DNA from: Novosphingobium sp. Fuku2-ISO-50
GTDB lineage: Bacteria; Pseudomonadota; Alphaproteobacteria; Sphingomonadales; Sphingomonadaceae
Length of the DNA stretch: 43,803 bases
NCBI RefSeq assembly: GCF_001519055.1
Contig: NZ_KQ954308.1
Coordinates: 1 to 43,803 of the forward strand
Reading direction: 5' to 3'
Below are positions 8,307-16,592 of this stretch, one piece after another; within the stretch, counting starts at the first letter, position 1, and every line of letters begins with the position of its first letter. The position numbers were made by a program, and so were the translations under genes. Below the pieces are notes generated by a model. The model saw nothing but the letters and a program-made list of their open reading frames with translations, had not been told where the DNA came from and did no database searches.

Positions 8307-8416
8307 CCGCTCGTCCTGAGCCTGTCGAAGGACGCGCACCGAGGCCTGCGCCGCGCACTTGCCGCATCACCCGACCAACCGCCACGCGCGTCCTTCGACA
8401 GGCTCAGGACGAGCGG
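8307..8416. repeat. Inverted pair of REP hairpins (BIME-like)
   Basis: Two identical 31-base units face each other, 8307-8337 and its exact reverse complement 8386-8416, with 48 bases between them. Each unit holds its own small stem, GTCCT...AGGAC, around the core TTCGACAGGCTC. This core is the REP repeat I know to be abundant in sphingomonad intergenic DNA. The pair lies between the MFS start and the alpha/beta hydrolase stop. RAYT enzymes act on such units, and one is encoded at 52-723. Besides this pair, the 296-base gap (8165-8460) shows no gene. Confidence 0.9.
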
Positions 8417-8460
8417 ATATTTCTGAAAAAACAGTTCCATATCTCAATGCGTGGGCGGGC

Positions 8461-9312
8461 TTATTCCCCCCGATCGAGCGTGGTAATCTGCGAAACCACC
8501 GTGCGCGCCACCTCGGGATGCCCGGCAAAGCCCAGATGCGTACACCGCAACGCCACGGCGCGATCGCGCTCGCCCGGTCGCCCGCACGAACTGCGCGGCG
8601 AAACGATCCCGTCGCGCGGGCTCCACAGCGCGATCGTCGGCACCGGCGGCTTCGCTCCGAAACAGCGCTCGCCCACCGGCGGCGCATCGACGGCATGCCC
8701 GGTAATCGCCTGATAGGCGCGCCAGGCATTGTTTGCCCGCCGGTCGCCCGAAAATGGCGATCCCATGGTGATCACCATCGCCACCGCCTCGGGATGGCGA
8801 TGCGCAATCTCGCGCGCGAACAGACCGCCAAGGCTCCATCCGACCAGCACCAGCGGCTGCCCCTCGCGCCGCGCCAGCGTCACCACGCGTTCGCACAGCC
8901 GGTCAAACCGATCCGCGCTCGGCCCGAAATTGAAGCCCAGCCCCCAATCGGAAACCCGGTGCCCCGCGCTCTCGAGCGCATGCGCCAGCCCCTTCATCCG
9001 CACCGGATGCGTGCCGAACCCGGGCAACAGCATGACCGGGCGCGACACACCGGGCGGTGGAACGATCGAAGGCTCGCGCCGCTCCACCCGCCCCGCGCTC
9101 CACAATTCATAGGGCGTCTTCAATTCGCTCAGCAGCCGCGGCAACGCAGGCCCGCGCGCCTCGCTCGGCCGCGCCTGAAACGCCAGCGCCCCGCGCTTCG
9201 CGATTTCGCGTCGCCAGTCCGCCACACGCGCAGACGCATCGCGCAGCATACCGCCGAGATCACGGTCCGCGACTCGCGGCAGGGAAAGAGAAAGTCGTTG
9301 GGTCATCACCAT
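8461..9312 (-). CDS. Alpha/beta hydrolase, esterase/lipase-like
   Basis: A 283-residue alpha/beta-hydrolase fold protein. The nucleophile elbow is VGWSLGG (Ser160), the acid is likely Asp234 in WSPRDGIVSP, and the base His259 in CTHLGFAGHPEV. The oxyanion strand reads VMLLPGFGTHP, resembling lipases and PHB-depolymerase-like esterases. There is no signal peptide; the first 90 residues are an arginine-rich, helix-prone extension with no recognised domain. The start may be Met1 at 9312 or Met3 at 9306. It is divergent from uvrB across a 243-base gap, with no operon partner. The substrate is unknown. Confidence 0.85.
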   Translation of the reverse strand: MVMTQRLSLSLPRVADRDLGGMLRDASARVADWRREIAKRGALAFQARPSEARGPALPRLLSELKTPYELWSAGRVERREPSIVPPPGVSRPVMLLPGFGTHPVRMKGLAHALESAGHRVSDWGLGFNFGPSADRFDRLCERVVTLARREGQPLVLVGWSLGGLFAREIAHRHPEAVAMVITMGSPFSGDRRANNAWRAYQAITGHAVDAPPVGERCFGAKPPVPTIALWSPRDGIVSPRSSCGRPGERDRAVALRCTHLGFAGHPEVARTVVSQITTLDRGE

Positions 9313-9487
9313 AAGCTGCCCGTACTGGGATCAACCCACGATGAACGCCACACATTTCAGATTGTTTCAAATTGATGTCAGAAATCTCCGCAAGCGCCAA
9401 ATTTTTACGCCCCCGCTACTCCCTGACGCACGCCCCCCGCCACCGACGCCCTCGCGAAAATGCCCCCGCCCCCCACGCCCGATTGCG

Positions 9488-9502
9488 GAACGGGACAGGA
9501 AC
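9488..9502 (+). promoter_or_regulatory. LexA box (SOS operator) of uvrB
   Basis: GAAC-GGGACAG-GAAC matches exactly the alphaproteobacterial LexA operator GAAC-N7-GAAC (GTTC-N7-GTTC on the other strand). It ends 53 bases before the uvrB start chosen here. Repression by LexA and induction by DNA damage are inferred from this match. The box would fall inside the coding region if the upstream ATG at 9460 were used, which argues for the start at 9556. Confidence 0.85.
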
Positions 9503-9555
9503 GCCCATATTCGGCACAGTCGTCTGTCCCACACCCGGAAATCCACGCAAACACC

Positions 9556-11742
9556 ATGGCCGAACTCGTCATCCGCAGGGGCCTTGCCGAGCCCGATACT
9601 TCGGGCACATTCGTCCCGCACAAGCCGCAGCGGCCGGAAAAGTCCGAAGGGGGGCGGCCGTTTCGCGTGGTGTCGGAGTATCAGCCCGCAGGCGATCAGC
9701 CGACCGCGATTGCCGAGCTGGTTTCCGCCGCGCGCGATGGGGATCGCACGCAAGTCCTGCTCGGCGTCACCGGATCGGGCAAGACCTTCACGATGGCCAA
9801 AGTGATCGAGGAATTACAGCGCCCGGCGCTGATCCTCGCCCCCAACAAGATCCTCGCCGCGCAGCTCTATGGCGAATTCAAGAGCTTCTTTCCCGACAAC
9901 GCAGTCGAATATTTCGTCTCGTATTACGACTATTATCAGCCCGAAGCCTACGTCCCGCGCTCCGATACCTATATCGAGAAGGAAAGCTCGGTGAACGAGG
10001 CGATCGACCGCATGCGCCATTCGGCGACGCGGTCCTTGCTCGAACGCGATGACGTGATCATCGTCGCCTCGGTGTCGTGCATTTACGGCATCGGCTCGGT
10101 CGAGACCTATTCGGCGATGATTTTCGACCTGAAAAAGGGCGACAGCGCCGACAACCGCGAAGTGATCCGCAAGCTCGTCGCGCTGCAATACAAGCGCAAC
10201 GATCATGCCTTTGCGCGCGGCATGTTCCGCGTGCGCGGCGACAGCCTCGAAATCTTTCCCTCGCACTACGAAGACACCGCCTGGCGCATCAGCTTTTTCG
10301 GCGACGAGATCGAGGAGATCGCCGAATTCGATCCCTTGACCGGCAAGAGCGGCGCCCGGCTCGACAAAGTGCGCGTCTATGCCAATTCGCACTATGTCAC
10401 CCCCGGCCCGACGATGAAGCAGGCCGCCGACGCGATCCGTTTTGAACTGTCCGAACGGTTGAAGGAACTGACCGGCGAAGGGCACCTGCTCGAAGCGCAG
10501 CGGCTCGAACAGCGTACCAATTTCGACCTCGAAATGATCGCCGCCACGGGATCGTGCGCGGGGATCGAGAATTACAGCCGGTTTCTCACCGGGCGCCTGC
10601 CGGGCGAGCCGCCGCCGACCCTGTTCGAATACTTGCCCGAAAATGCGCTGCTGTTCATCGACGAAAGCCATCAGACCGTGCCGCAAGTCGGCGCGATGGC
10701 GCGCGGGGACCACCGGCGCAAGCTGACGCTCGCCGAATATGGCTTTCGCCTGCCGAGCTGCATCGACAACCGCCCCTTGCGCTTCAACGAATGGGACGCG
10801 ATGCGCCCGCAGACGGTCGCGGTTTCAGCCACGCCCGGCACCTGGGAAATGGATCAGACCGGCGGCGTGTTTGCCGAACAGGTCATCCGCCCGACCGGGC
10901 TGATCGACCCGCCCGTGCTGATCCGCCCGGTCGAGGATCAGGTGCAGGACTGCATCAACGAATGCCGCAAGGTCGCCGAGCAAGGCTATCGCACGCTGGT
11001 CACCACGCTGACCAAGCGCATGTCCGAAGACCTGACCGAATTCATGCACGAGGCGGGGCTTCGCGTGCGCTACATGCATTCCGACGTCGAAACGCTGGAA
11101 CGCATCGAGCTGATCCGCGATCTTCGGCGCGGGGTCTATGACGTGCTGGTGGGCATCAACCTCTTGCGCGAAGGGCTCGACATTCCCGAATGCGGCCTCG
11201 TGTGCATTCTCGATGCGGACAAGGAAGGGTTTTTGCGCAGCGAAACCAGTCTGATCCAGACGATCGGCCGCGCCGCGCGCAATGTCGACGGACGCGTGAT
11301 CCTTTATGCCGACCGCATGACCGGATCGATGGAACGCGCCATTGCCGAAACCGACCGCCGCCGCGCCCGGCAACAGGCCTATAACGAAGAACACAATATC
11401 ACGCCCGCGACGATCAAGCGCGGCATTGCCGACATCATGGCCGACACCGCGAGCCGCGACAGTGTGCTGGTCGACATCGAAGACGACGATCACAACAATC
11501 TCGTCGGGCACAACCTGCGATCGTATATCGAAGATCTCGAAAAGCGCATGCGCGCCGCCGCCGCCGATCTCGAATTCGAGGAAGCGGGCCGCTTGCGCGA
11601 CGAAATCCGCCGCCTCGAAGCCAGCGAACTCGGCCTGCCCGAAGGCGACCATAAGGCGCCGATCGTCGGCCGCAGCAACGAAGGCAAACCCGGCACGCGC
11701 AAGACCCGCTATGGCAAGTCGCAGCGCAAATGGGGCAAATGA
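9556..11742 (+). CDS. uvrB: Excinuclease ABC subunit UvrB
   Basis: The damage-verifying helicase of nucleotide excision repair, 728 residues. UvrA loads it on damage and UvrC then cuts. It has the Walker A motif GVTGSGKT near residue 60, the damage-probing beta-hairpin YYDYYQPEAYVP near 113-125, the Walker B region FIDESHQT, SATPGTWE, the helicase motif VGINLLREGLDIPE and QTIGRAARN. The UVR motif near the C-terminus reads YIEDLEKRMRAAAADLEFEEAGRLRDEI and contacts UvrC. The N-terminus is about 20 residues longer than in E. coli. The frame stays open to an ATG at 9460, but the proline-rich extension and the LexA box inside it favour 9556. It stands alone, not in an operon with uvrA or uvrC. Confidence 0.97.
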   Translation: MAELVIRRGLAEPDTSGTFVPHKPQRPEKSEGGRPFRVVSEYQPAGDQPTAIAELVSAARDGDRTQVLLGVTGSGKTFTMAKVIEELQRPALILAPNKILAAQLYGEFKSFFPDNAVEYFVSYYDYYQPEAYVPRSDTYIEKESSVNEAIDRMRHSATRSLLERDDVIIVASVSCIYGIGSVETYSAMIFDLKKGDSADNREVIRKLVALQYKRNDHAFARGMFRVRGDSLEIFPSHYEDTAWRISFFGDEIEEIAEFDPLTGKSGARLDKVRVYANSHYVTPGPTMKQAADAIRFELSERLKELTGEGHLLEAQRLEQRTNFDLEMIAATGSCAGIENYSRFLTGRLPGEPPPTLFEYLPENALLFIDESHQTVPQVGAMARGDHRRKLTLAEYGFRLPSCIDNRPLRFNEWDAMRPQTVAVSATPGTWEMDQTGGVFAEQVIRPTGLIDPPVLIRPVEDQVQDCINECRKVAEQGYRTLVTTLTKRMSEDLTEFMHEAGLRVRYMHSDVETLERIELIRDLRRGVYDVLVGINLLREGLDIPECGLVCILDADKEGFLRSETSLIQTIGRAARNVDGRVILYADRMTGSMERAIAETDRRRARQQAYNEEHNITPATIKRGIADIMADTASRDSVLVDIEDDDHNNLVGHNLRSYIEDLEKRMRAAAADLEFEEAGRLRDEIRRLEASELGLPEGDHKAPIVGRSNEGKPGTRKTRYGKSQRKWGK

Positions 11743-11786
11743 CCCGGACTTGCCGACACCTGCGATCATTGCCTATAGCAAGCCTT

Positions 11787-12335
11787 GTGAATAACTTGCA
11801 CCGGGTTCGCCACTGCGCTGCCATCGCCGCCCTGATCGCTCTTGCCGCCTGTTCGCGCCCCGCGCCGCAACCGCAGGGCGACGCCGGGCCACTTGATGCG
11901 CACCGTGTGGCGCTGCCCGCCGCCGATCCCTTGCCTGCCCCCCCCTTGCCCGCCAACGCCGACGGCAAGGCCACCTGGTCAAAAGATGGAGAAACCGCCC
12001 GCTTTGGCGTGTCCGGCGCAGGCCCCCTGCTGACGCTCGCCTGCACCGAGGGTCGGCTGGTCATTACCCGTCCGATCCCCGCCGAGCTCGGCGCGGGTGC
12101 GCTGTTCGCCATCGAAGGGCCCAAGCGGATCGTGCGCGTGCCGGTCGACGCGACACAGGTGCCGGGCACGCGCGGCTATATCTGGCAGGGCAGCATGGAC
12201 GGCGCCGACACCAATACGGACGTCTTCACCGGCCCCTTCACCGGCACGCTGCCCGGCGGAGGCCTGATCAAGGTCAGCACCGGGGATGCGGCGCGCGATG
12301 TGGTCCACCGCTGCCACGCCTCGAAAAAAAGCTAA
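11787..12335 (+). CDS. Small putative lipoprotein, unknown function
   Basis: A roughly 182-residue exported protein. From the GTG at 11787 the N-terminus is a short basic region (NNLHRVRH), a hydrophobic core and a lipobox ending LAAC, so it should be lipid-anchored. The linker is Pro/Ala-rich, and a compact domain follows with one cysteine in LLTLACTEGRLVI and a last one in VVHRCH, possibly a disulfide. The frame is open back to ATG codons at 11730 and 11739 that overlap the uvrB end; those would give an overlong signal peptide. I do not recognise the family. Its last four bases overlap the convergent HhH gene. Confidence 0.7.
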   Translation: MNNLHRVRHCAAIAALIALAACSRPAPQPQGDAGPLDAHRVALPAADPLPAPPLPANADGKATWSKDGETARFGVSGAGPLLTLACTEGRLVITRPIPAELGAGALFAIEGPKRIVRVPVDATQVPGTRGYIWQGSMDGADTNTDVFTGPFTGTLPGGGLIKVSTGDAARDVVHRCHASKKS

Positions 12336-12802
12336 AGCTTGCCGAATTTAGCTTCGTAATCAGCGGTATCGCCGCCCGCGAGGAGGGTCGCCTGTTCGAT
12401 CCACGAATCGCGCGTCGGTCGTCCGGCAAACGCGCCCAGTCTGGCATCGATCGCGGCCAGATCCGCATCGGTCCAAGCGGCAATCTGCGCATAGCTCGTC
12501 ACGCCCAGTTCACCCAGCAAGCGGCTGAGCTTTGGCCCGACGCCCTTGATCCGCGTCAGATCATCGCCGCCCGCCACCACCGGCGCCTCCGCCACAACCG
12601 GCGGAACGATCGCCGCCGCAGGCGGCGCATCGATCAGGGCGGTGTTGCGCTGCGCCGGCCCCGCGCCTTCGGACAGGACATCGCGATATTCGCGCCGGGG
12701 CGCCGGGCGCTTGCGCCGGGTAGCCAGGAGCCAGAGCAGCCCCAGCAGCACCAGCACCGCCCCCGCGGCAAACAGCGGGTTGGCTTCGATCCACGCGATC
12801 AT
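12332..12802 (-). CDS. Membrane-anchored helix-hairpin-helix protein
   Basis: A 156-residue protein with one N-terminal transmembrane helix (about residues 10-27, followed by RRKR, so the rest should be cytoplasmic). A low-complexity Ala/Pro/Val linker leads to a helix-hairpin-helix unit LTRIKGVGPKLSRLLGELGVTSYAQIAAW. The same layout recurs in alphaproteobacterial proteins often called 'flap endonuclease-1-like' by weak similarity, but no nuclease residues are seen here. It could tether DNA or RNA near the membrane; this is inference. A GGAG site lies 7 nt before the ATG. The 16-bp tandem repeat separates it from the flippase gene upstream. Confidence 0.75.
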   Translation of the reverse strand: MIAWIEANPLFAAGAVLVLLGLLWLLATRRKRPAPRREYRDVLSEGAGPAQRNTALIDAPPAAAIVPPVVAEAPVVAGGDDLTRIKGVGPKLSRLLGELGVTSYAQIAAWTDADLAAIDARLGAFAGRPTRDSWIEQATLLAGGDTADYEAKFGKL

Positions 12803-12815
12803 GTCAACACTCCAT

Positions 12816-12879
12816 CATGGGTCAAATCGGGCATGGGTCAAATCGGGCATGGGTCAAATCGGGCATGCGTCAAACCGGA
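12816..12879. repeat. 16-bp tandem repeat, three exact copies and one diverged
   Basis: The unit CATGGGTCAAATCGGG runs at 12816-12831, 12832-12847 and 12848-12863. A fourth, changed copy (CATGCGTCAAACCGGA) spans 12864-12879. The stop codon of the flippase (complement of TCA at 12870-12872) lies inside the fourth copy. The array therefore seems to have grown by duplicating the end of that gene into the gap before the HhH gene. Confidence 0.95.
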
Positions 12880-14486
12880 TCCTTGCGGAACAACACCCGG
12901 TCTTCCGGGCCAAACCCGACGCGCCAGATCACCAGGCAATAGACCCCGAGGATCGCCGGCAGGCCCAGCACAAGCTCCGCCCATTCGGGCAAGAGGTGCG
13001 CGACCGCGCCGACCGCGATCGCCGGGACCGCCGCCCAGATCAGCGCCCAGCGCCAATTGTTGATCGGTTCGCCCAGAATGCGCGCCAGCAAGCGCGATTT
13101 GAGCAGCGAACTCGTCCCCAGCGCCAAAGCCATCGCCAGCGCCGCCAGCGCCGATTCCCCGACCGAGGTCATGCCCGCGCGATTTCCGGCCAGAATGAAC
13201 CCCACGGTCAGCGCGCCCTGCATCACGATGGTGCCGAGGCTGATCCACAAATTGCGCATGCGCGCGACATAGATCAGCGCCGCCTCGCTCACCACAGCCG
13301 TCGCCGCGACGACTTCCGCCGCCAGCAGAAAGAACAGCGCCAGCGTGCCGCCGACGAAATCGGGCCCGCCCAGCCCCATCAGTGCCGCGCCCGGAATGGC
13401 CAGAGCCAGCGCGATCCCGGCCTGCGCAGCGGTAATCCAGAAGCCGACCTGGCACACTTGCGCGGCGATTGCGGGCATATTGTGTGCGCGCACGTTGCGC
13501 GTGATCACCGGGCCCAGCACCGGCTCGAAACTGGTCTTCAGCTTCTGCGGCAGCGAGGCGAACTGCTGCGCGAAGTAATAGATCCCGAGCGGCGCCTCGC
13601 CGATGAAAAAGCGCAGGATAAACACGTCGATCTTGCGCGTGCCCCATTCCACCGCGTCGGCCCCGGCCAGCGGCATATTGCGCACGGCCAATCGCAACAG
13701 CGCCAGCGGACGCGGCCGCCAACGGCGCGGCAGGCCATAAGCCCGCACCAACGCCACCAGCGCCACCGCCGTCGCCGCCCCGACCGACGCGAGATAGGCA
13801 AGCGCCAGCCCGCCTTCGGGATAGACGAAATAGGCCAGCCCCGCCGTGATCGACAGCGTCCACGGCTCCACGACGGCACGCGCGCGCACCGTCGTTGCCA
13901 CGTCAAAGCGGAATGCCAGCGCAGCCAGCGCGATGTCACCGACCGCCATGGCCCACACCGCCAGGACCAGCAGTCGCTCGGCCTGGCTGAAATTGCCTTT
14001 GGGATACATCGATTGGGGAAACAGCCAGATCAGCACCGACATCGCCCCTGCGAGCAGCGTGGTGACCAGCAGCGCGTCAGCCACGGCATGGGCCGCCGCG
14101 TCGGGATCCTGCACATGACCGGCGCGATGGCCGGCTTCGGGCCAGGCGGTTTCGGCAAGCCGCTGCGCCAGCCCGCGCTTCTGCCCCAGCGTCGCCATCT
14201 GGCCGGCGAATTCGACCATCACCAGCGCCGAGGCAAAGCGCCCGAGCGCACTCGCGCCGTAAAGTCGGCTGGCAATGAACAGAAAGGGAATCCGCGCGAC
14301 GAGGCGAATCAGAAAGCCAAAGAAATTGGTGCGTCCGCCTTTGGCCAGCGCGGCAATATCGCCCTCGCCATCCGTATCGAAGGGGCTGACTTCGACGTGA
14401 CAGGCCTCACCATGAACGGCAGGCAAAGCTGCCCCTGCCCCGTGGGGCACGGTGCCATCCAGTCCGCCGGCAATCGCCTTAGCCAA
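12870..14486 (-). CDS. Polysaccharide/lipid-linked oligosaccharide flippase (Wzx/MATE-like)
   Basis: A 538-residue multi-spanning membrane protein of the MOP superfamily, LPS or exopolysaccharide flippase branch. After about 50 polar residues come roughly 12-14 hydrophobic helices, beginning NFFGFLIRLVARIPFLFIASRLYG, a typical first-helix pattern. DVFILRFFIGEAPLGIYYFAQQFASLPQKL resembles the central helix of Wzx proteins. It would move a lipid-linked saccharide across the inner membrane. The start is uncertain: the TTG at 14486 has GGGGGAG 7 nt upstream and overlaps the gpsA stop, suggesting translational coupling. No glycosyltransferase or polymerase gene is nearby, so the substrate is unknown. 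Confidence 0.82.
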   Translation of the reverse strand: MAKAIAGGLDGTVPHGAGAALPAVHGEACHVEVSPFDTDGEGDIAALAKGGRTNFFGFLIRLVARIPFLFIASRLYGASALGRFASALVMVEFAGQMATLGQKRGLAQRLAETAWPEAGHRAGHVQDPDAAAHAVADALLVTTLLAGAMSVLIWLFPQSMYPKGNFSQAERLLVLAVWAMAVGDIALAALAFRFDVATTVRARAVVEPWTLSITAGLAYFVYPEGGLALAYLASVGAATAVALVALVRAYGLPRRWRPRPLALLRLAVRNMPLAGADAVEWGTRKIDVFILRFFIGEAPLGIYYFAQQFASLPQKLKTSFEPVLGPVITRNVRAHNMPAIAAQVCQVGFWITAAQAGIALALAIPGAALMGLGGPDFVGGTLALFFLLAAEVVAATAVVSEAALIYVARMRNLWISLGTIVMQGALTVGFILAGNRAGMTSVGESALAALAMALALGTSSLLKSRLLARILGEPINNWRWALIWAAVPAIAVGAVAHLLPEWAELVLGLPAILGVYCLVIWRVGFGPEDRVLFRKDPV

Positions 14487-15501
14487 GCCCCGGCTCCCCC
14501 GTCATCATCAAGCAGTCCAGTTCCGACCGCAGCGGCCTTGCCAACAAGGCATGGGCCACTGCCCGCGCCGGGACAGCCCCCGATACCAGCGCCGCGACCG
14601 CATCGGCAATCGGCATGCCGATTCCGCGCGCCCGCGCCAATTCCGCCAGCACCGGCGCCGTAAAGGCCCCTTCGGCAACCGTGCGCCGGTCGGCCAGCAG
14701 ACTTGCCGCATCCGCCCCTTCACCCAGCGCCTTGCCCAATGAAAAATTGCGGCTCGACATCGAATTGCACGTCAACACCAGATCGCCCAGCCCCGACAAG
14801 CCGGTCAGCGTTTCTGCCTCTGCGCCGAAAGCCAGACCAAAGCGAACCATTTCGGCATAACCGCGGCTGATCAGTGCCGCGCGCGCGTTTTGACCGAGCC
14901 CCAGCCCTTCGACCACGCCACAGGCCACCGCCAGCACATTCTTGACCGCGCCGCCGACTTCCGCGCCGATCAGGTCGTGCGAATAATAAGGGCGAAAGCT
15001 GGGCCGCGCGATCACCGGCGCCAGCCGACGCCATTGCGCTTCGCCGTCGCCACAGGCCAGCGTTACCGCCGTCGGCAGTCCGGCGGCGACTTCGTGCGCA
15101 AACGTCGGCCCCGACAGGACGGCGATCCCGGCACGCGGTCGCGCCGCGCGCGCGACATCGACCATCATGCGGCCGGTGCCCGCCTCGATCCCCTTGGAAC
15201 ACAGCACGAGATCGCCATCCAGATCGGGCAGCACATCCAGAACGGCGCCCATCGCCTGCGCCGGTGTCACCAAAAGAACCACGCCCAGCCCGGCCACCTC
15301 GTCCGCCGCGCCTGTCGCGCGAATCGACGGATGCAACGTCACGCCGGGCAAATAAAGCGGATTGGCACGGGTCGTGTTGATCGTGTCGACAATCGCCGGC
15401 TCGCGCGCCCACAGCACGACATCGCGCCCGTCGCTCGCCAGCATCTGCGCCAGCGCGGTGCCCCATGCCCCCGCCCCGATGACGCCGACCGCGCCCGTCA
15501 T
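14479..15501 (-). CDS. gpsA: Glycerol-3-phosphate dehydrogenase [NAD(P)+]
   Basis: A 340-residue cytosolic enzyme reducing dihydroxyacetone phosphate to sn-glycerol 3-phosphate, the entry step to phospholipids. The nucleotide-binding loop is VIGAGAWGTALAQ (residues 6-18). The catalytic lysine region is EVGGAVKNVLAVACGVVEGLGLGQNARAALI, and GLSGLGDLVLTC is the conserved substrate-side block. The ATG at 15501 overlaps the tsaD stop as ATGA, so the pair is translationally coupled. The gpsA stop in turn overlaps the flippase start. Length fits the family. Confidence 0.97.
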   Translation of the reverse strand: MTGAVGVIGAGAWGTALAQMLASDGRDVVLWAREPAIVDTINTTRANPLYLPGVTLHPSIRATGAADEVAGLGVVLLVTPAQAMGAVLDVLPDLDGDLVLCSKGIEAGTGRMMVDVARAARPRAGIAVLSGPTFAHEVAAGLPTAVTLACGDGEAQWRRLAPVIARPSFRPYYSHDLIGAEVGGAVKNVLAVACGVVEGLGLGQNARAALISRGYAEMVRFGLAFGAEAETLTGLSGLGDLVLTCNSMSSRNFSLGKALGEGADAASLLADRRTVAEGAFTAPVLAELARARGIGMPIADAVAALVSGAVPARAVAHALLARPLRSELDCLMMTGEPGLG

Positions 15502-16547
15502 GCCTTTACCCCCGCGCCGCGCACAGGCGCCGCATCGACATCGAGCGGCCAGCGCGGCCGCGCCGCGACATCGAGCGGATCGATCAGCCCCAGGGCAAAC
15601 CGCTCCGCCCCGGCCCAGCCGATCATCGCCGCATTGTCGGTACACAATACCGGCGGCGGCGCGACCAGCGGCAAACCGGCCTCGGCAGCCAGCCCCTCCA
15701 GCGCGCCCCGCAACGCCTGATTGGCCGCGACCCCGCCTGCAATCACCAGCGCCGTGACAGGGCCGCTCGCACCAAGCGCAATCCGCGTCCGATCGACGAT
15801 GCAATCGATCGCAGCCTGCTGAAACGAGGCGGCCAGGTCGGCAGCCGAATATTGCCCGGATTCGTGCGCGCGCAACACGGCGCTTTTCAATCCGGCAAAC
15901 GAGAAATGCGGCTCGCCGCTGCCCACCAGCGGACGCGGCAAGCGCACGGCGTGTGGATTGCCCTCGCGCGCCAGCCGTTCGACCGCCGGGCCGCCCGGAT
16001 AGCCGAGCCCGAGAATCTTGGCCGTCTTGTCAAAGGCTTCGCCCAAAGCGTCGTCGATCGTCGTCGCCAGGCGGCGATAATCGCCCAGTCCGCGCACTTC
16101 GAGCACCTGGCAATGCCCGCCCGACACCAGCAACAGGAGATAGGGATAGGCCAGCGTCGGATCGGCCAGACGCGGCGACAACGCATGCCCTTCGAGATGG
16201 TTGACCGCGATCAGCGGCTTGCCTGCCGCCATGGCCAGCGCCTTGCCCGTCACCAGCCCGACCATGACCCCGCCGATCAGCCCCGGCCCGGCGGTCGCTG
16301 CAATCGCATCGATCGCATCGAGCGTAATCCCGGCATCGTTCAGCGTCGCGGCGACCATCGGCGCCAGCACTTCGACATGCGCGCGCGCCGCGATTTCCGG
16401 CACCACCCCGCCATAGGGCCGATGCGCCGCATCCTGCGAGGCAATGCGCTGCGCGACGACGCGCGCTTCCAGCGTTGCGCCGCGATCATCGATCACCGCC
16501 ACTGCGGTTTCGTCGCACGAGGATTCGATGCCGAGGATCAGAGCCAT
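15498..16547 (-). CDS. tsaD: tRNA N6-threonylcarbamoyladenosine transferase TsaD
   Basis: A 349-residue ASKHA-fold enzyme that, with TsaB and TsaE, transfers threonylcarbamoyl to A37 of ANN-decoding tRNAs. It begins LGIESSCDETAVAV. The metal-binding histidines lie in NHLEGHALS. Other hallmarks are LLVSGGHCQ, DDALGEAFDKTAKILGLGYPGGP, FSFAGLKSAV and GGVAANQALR. The start at 16547 gives the normal family length, although the frame is open well upstream into the hemC region. It is divergent from hemC across 45 bases and overlaps gpsA by 4 bases. Confidence 0.97.
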   Translation of the reverse strand: MALILGIESSCDETAVAVIDDRGATLEARVVAQRIASQDAAHRPYGGVVPEIAARAHVEVLAPMVAATLNDAGITLDAIDAIAATAGPGLIGGVMVGLVTGKALAMAAGKPLIAVNHLEGHALSPRLADPTLAYPYLLLLVSGGHCQVLEVRGLGDYRRLATTIDDALGEAFDKTAKILGLGYPGGPAVERLAREGNPHAVRLPRPLVGSGEPHFSFAGLKSAVLRAHESGQYSAADLAASFQQAAIDCIVDRTRIALGASGPVTALVIAGGVAANQALRGALEGLAAEAGLPLVAPPPVLCTDNAAMIGWAGAERFALGLIDPLDVAARPRWPLDVDAAPVRGAGVKA

Positions 16548-16592
16548 GGGGAGCTTTCCCTTAGAGATAATCGCGGGTACGGCAAGCGGCGC

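Noticed and set aside
9460..9555. Longer N-terminus for UvrB
   Set aside because: Proline-rich residues unlike UvrB, and the LexA operator would lie within the coding sequence.
12816..12879. Regular repeat considered as a CRISPR remnant
   Set aside because: Units are head-to-tail without spacers and no cas genes are present. The same holds for 28184-28251.
12546..14663. A 705-codon plus-strand frame across the flippase gene
   Set aside because: Antisense to a well-formed membrane protein and part of two neighbours. Arg/His/Gln-rich composition, no ribosome site, no domain.
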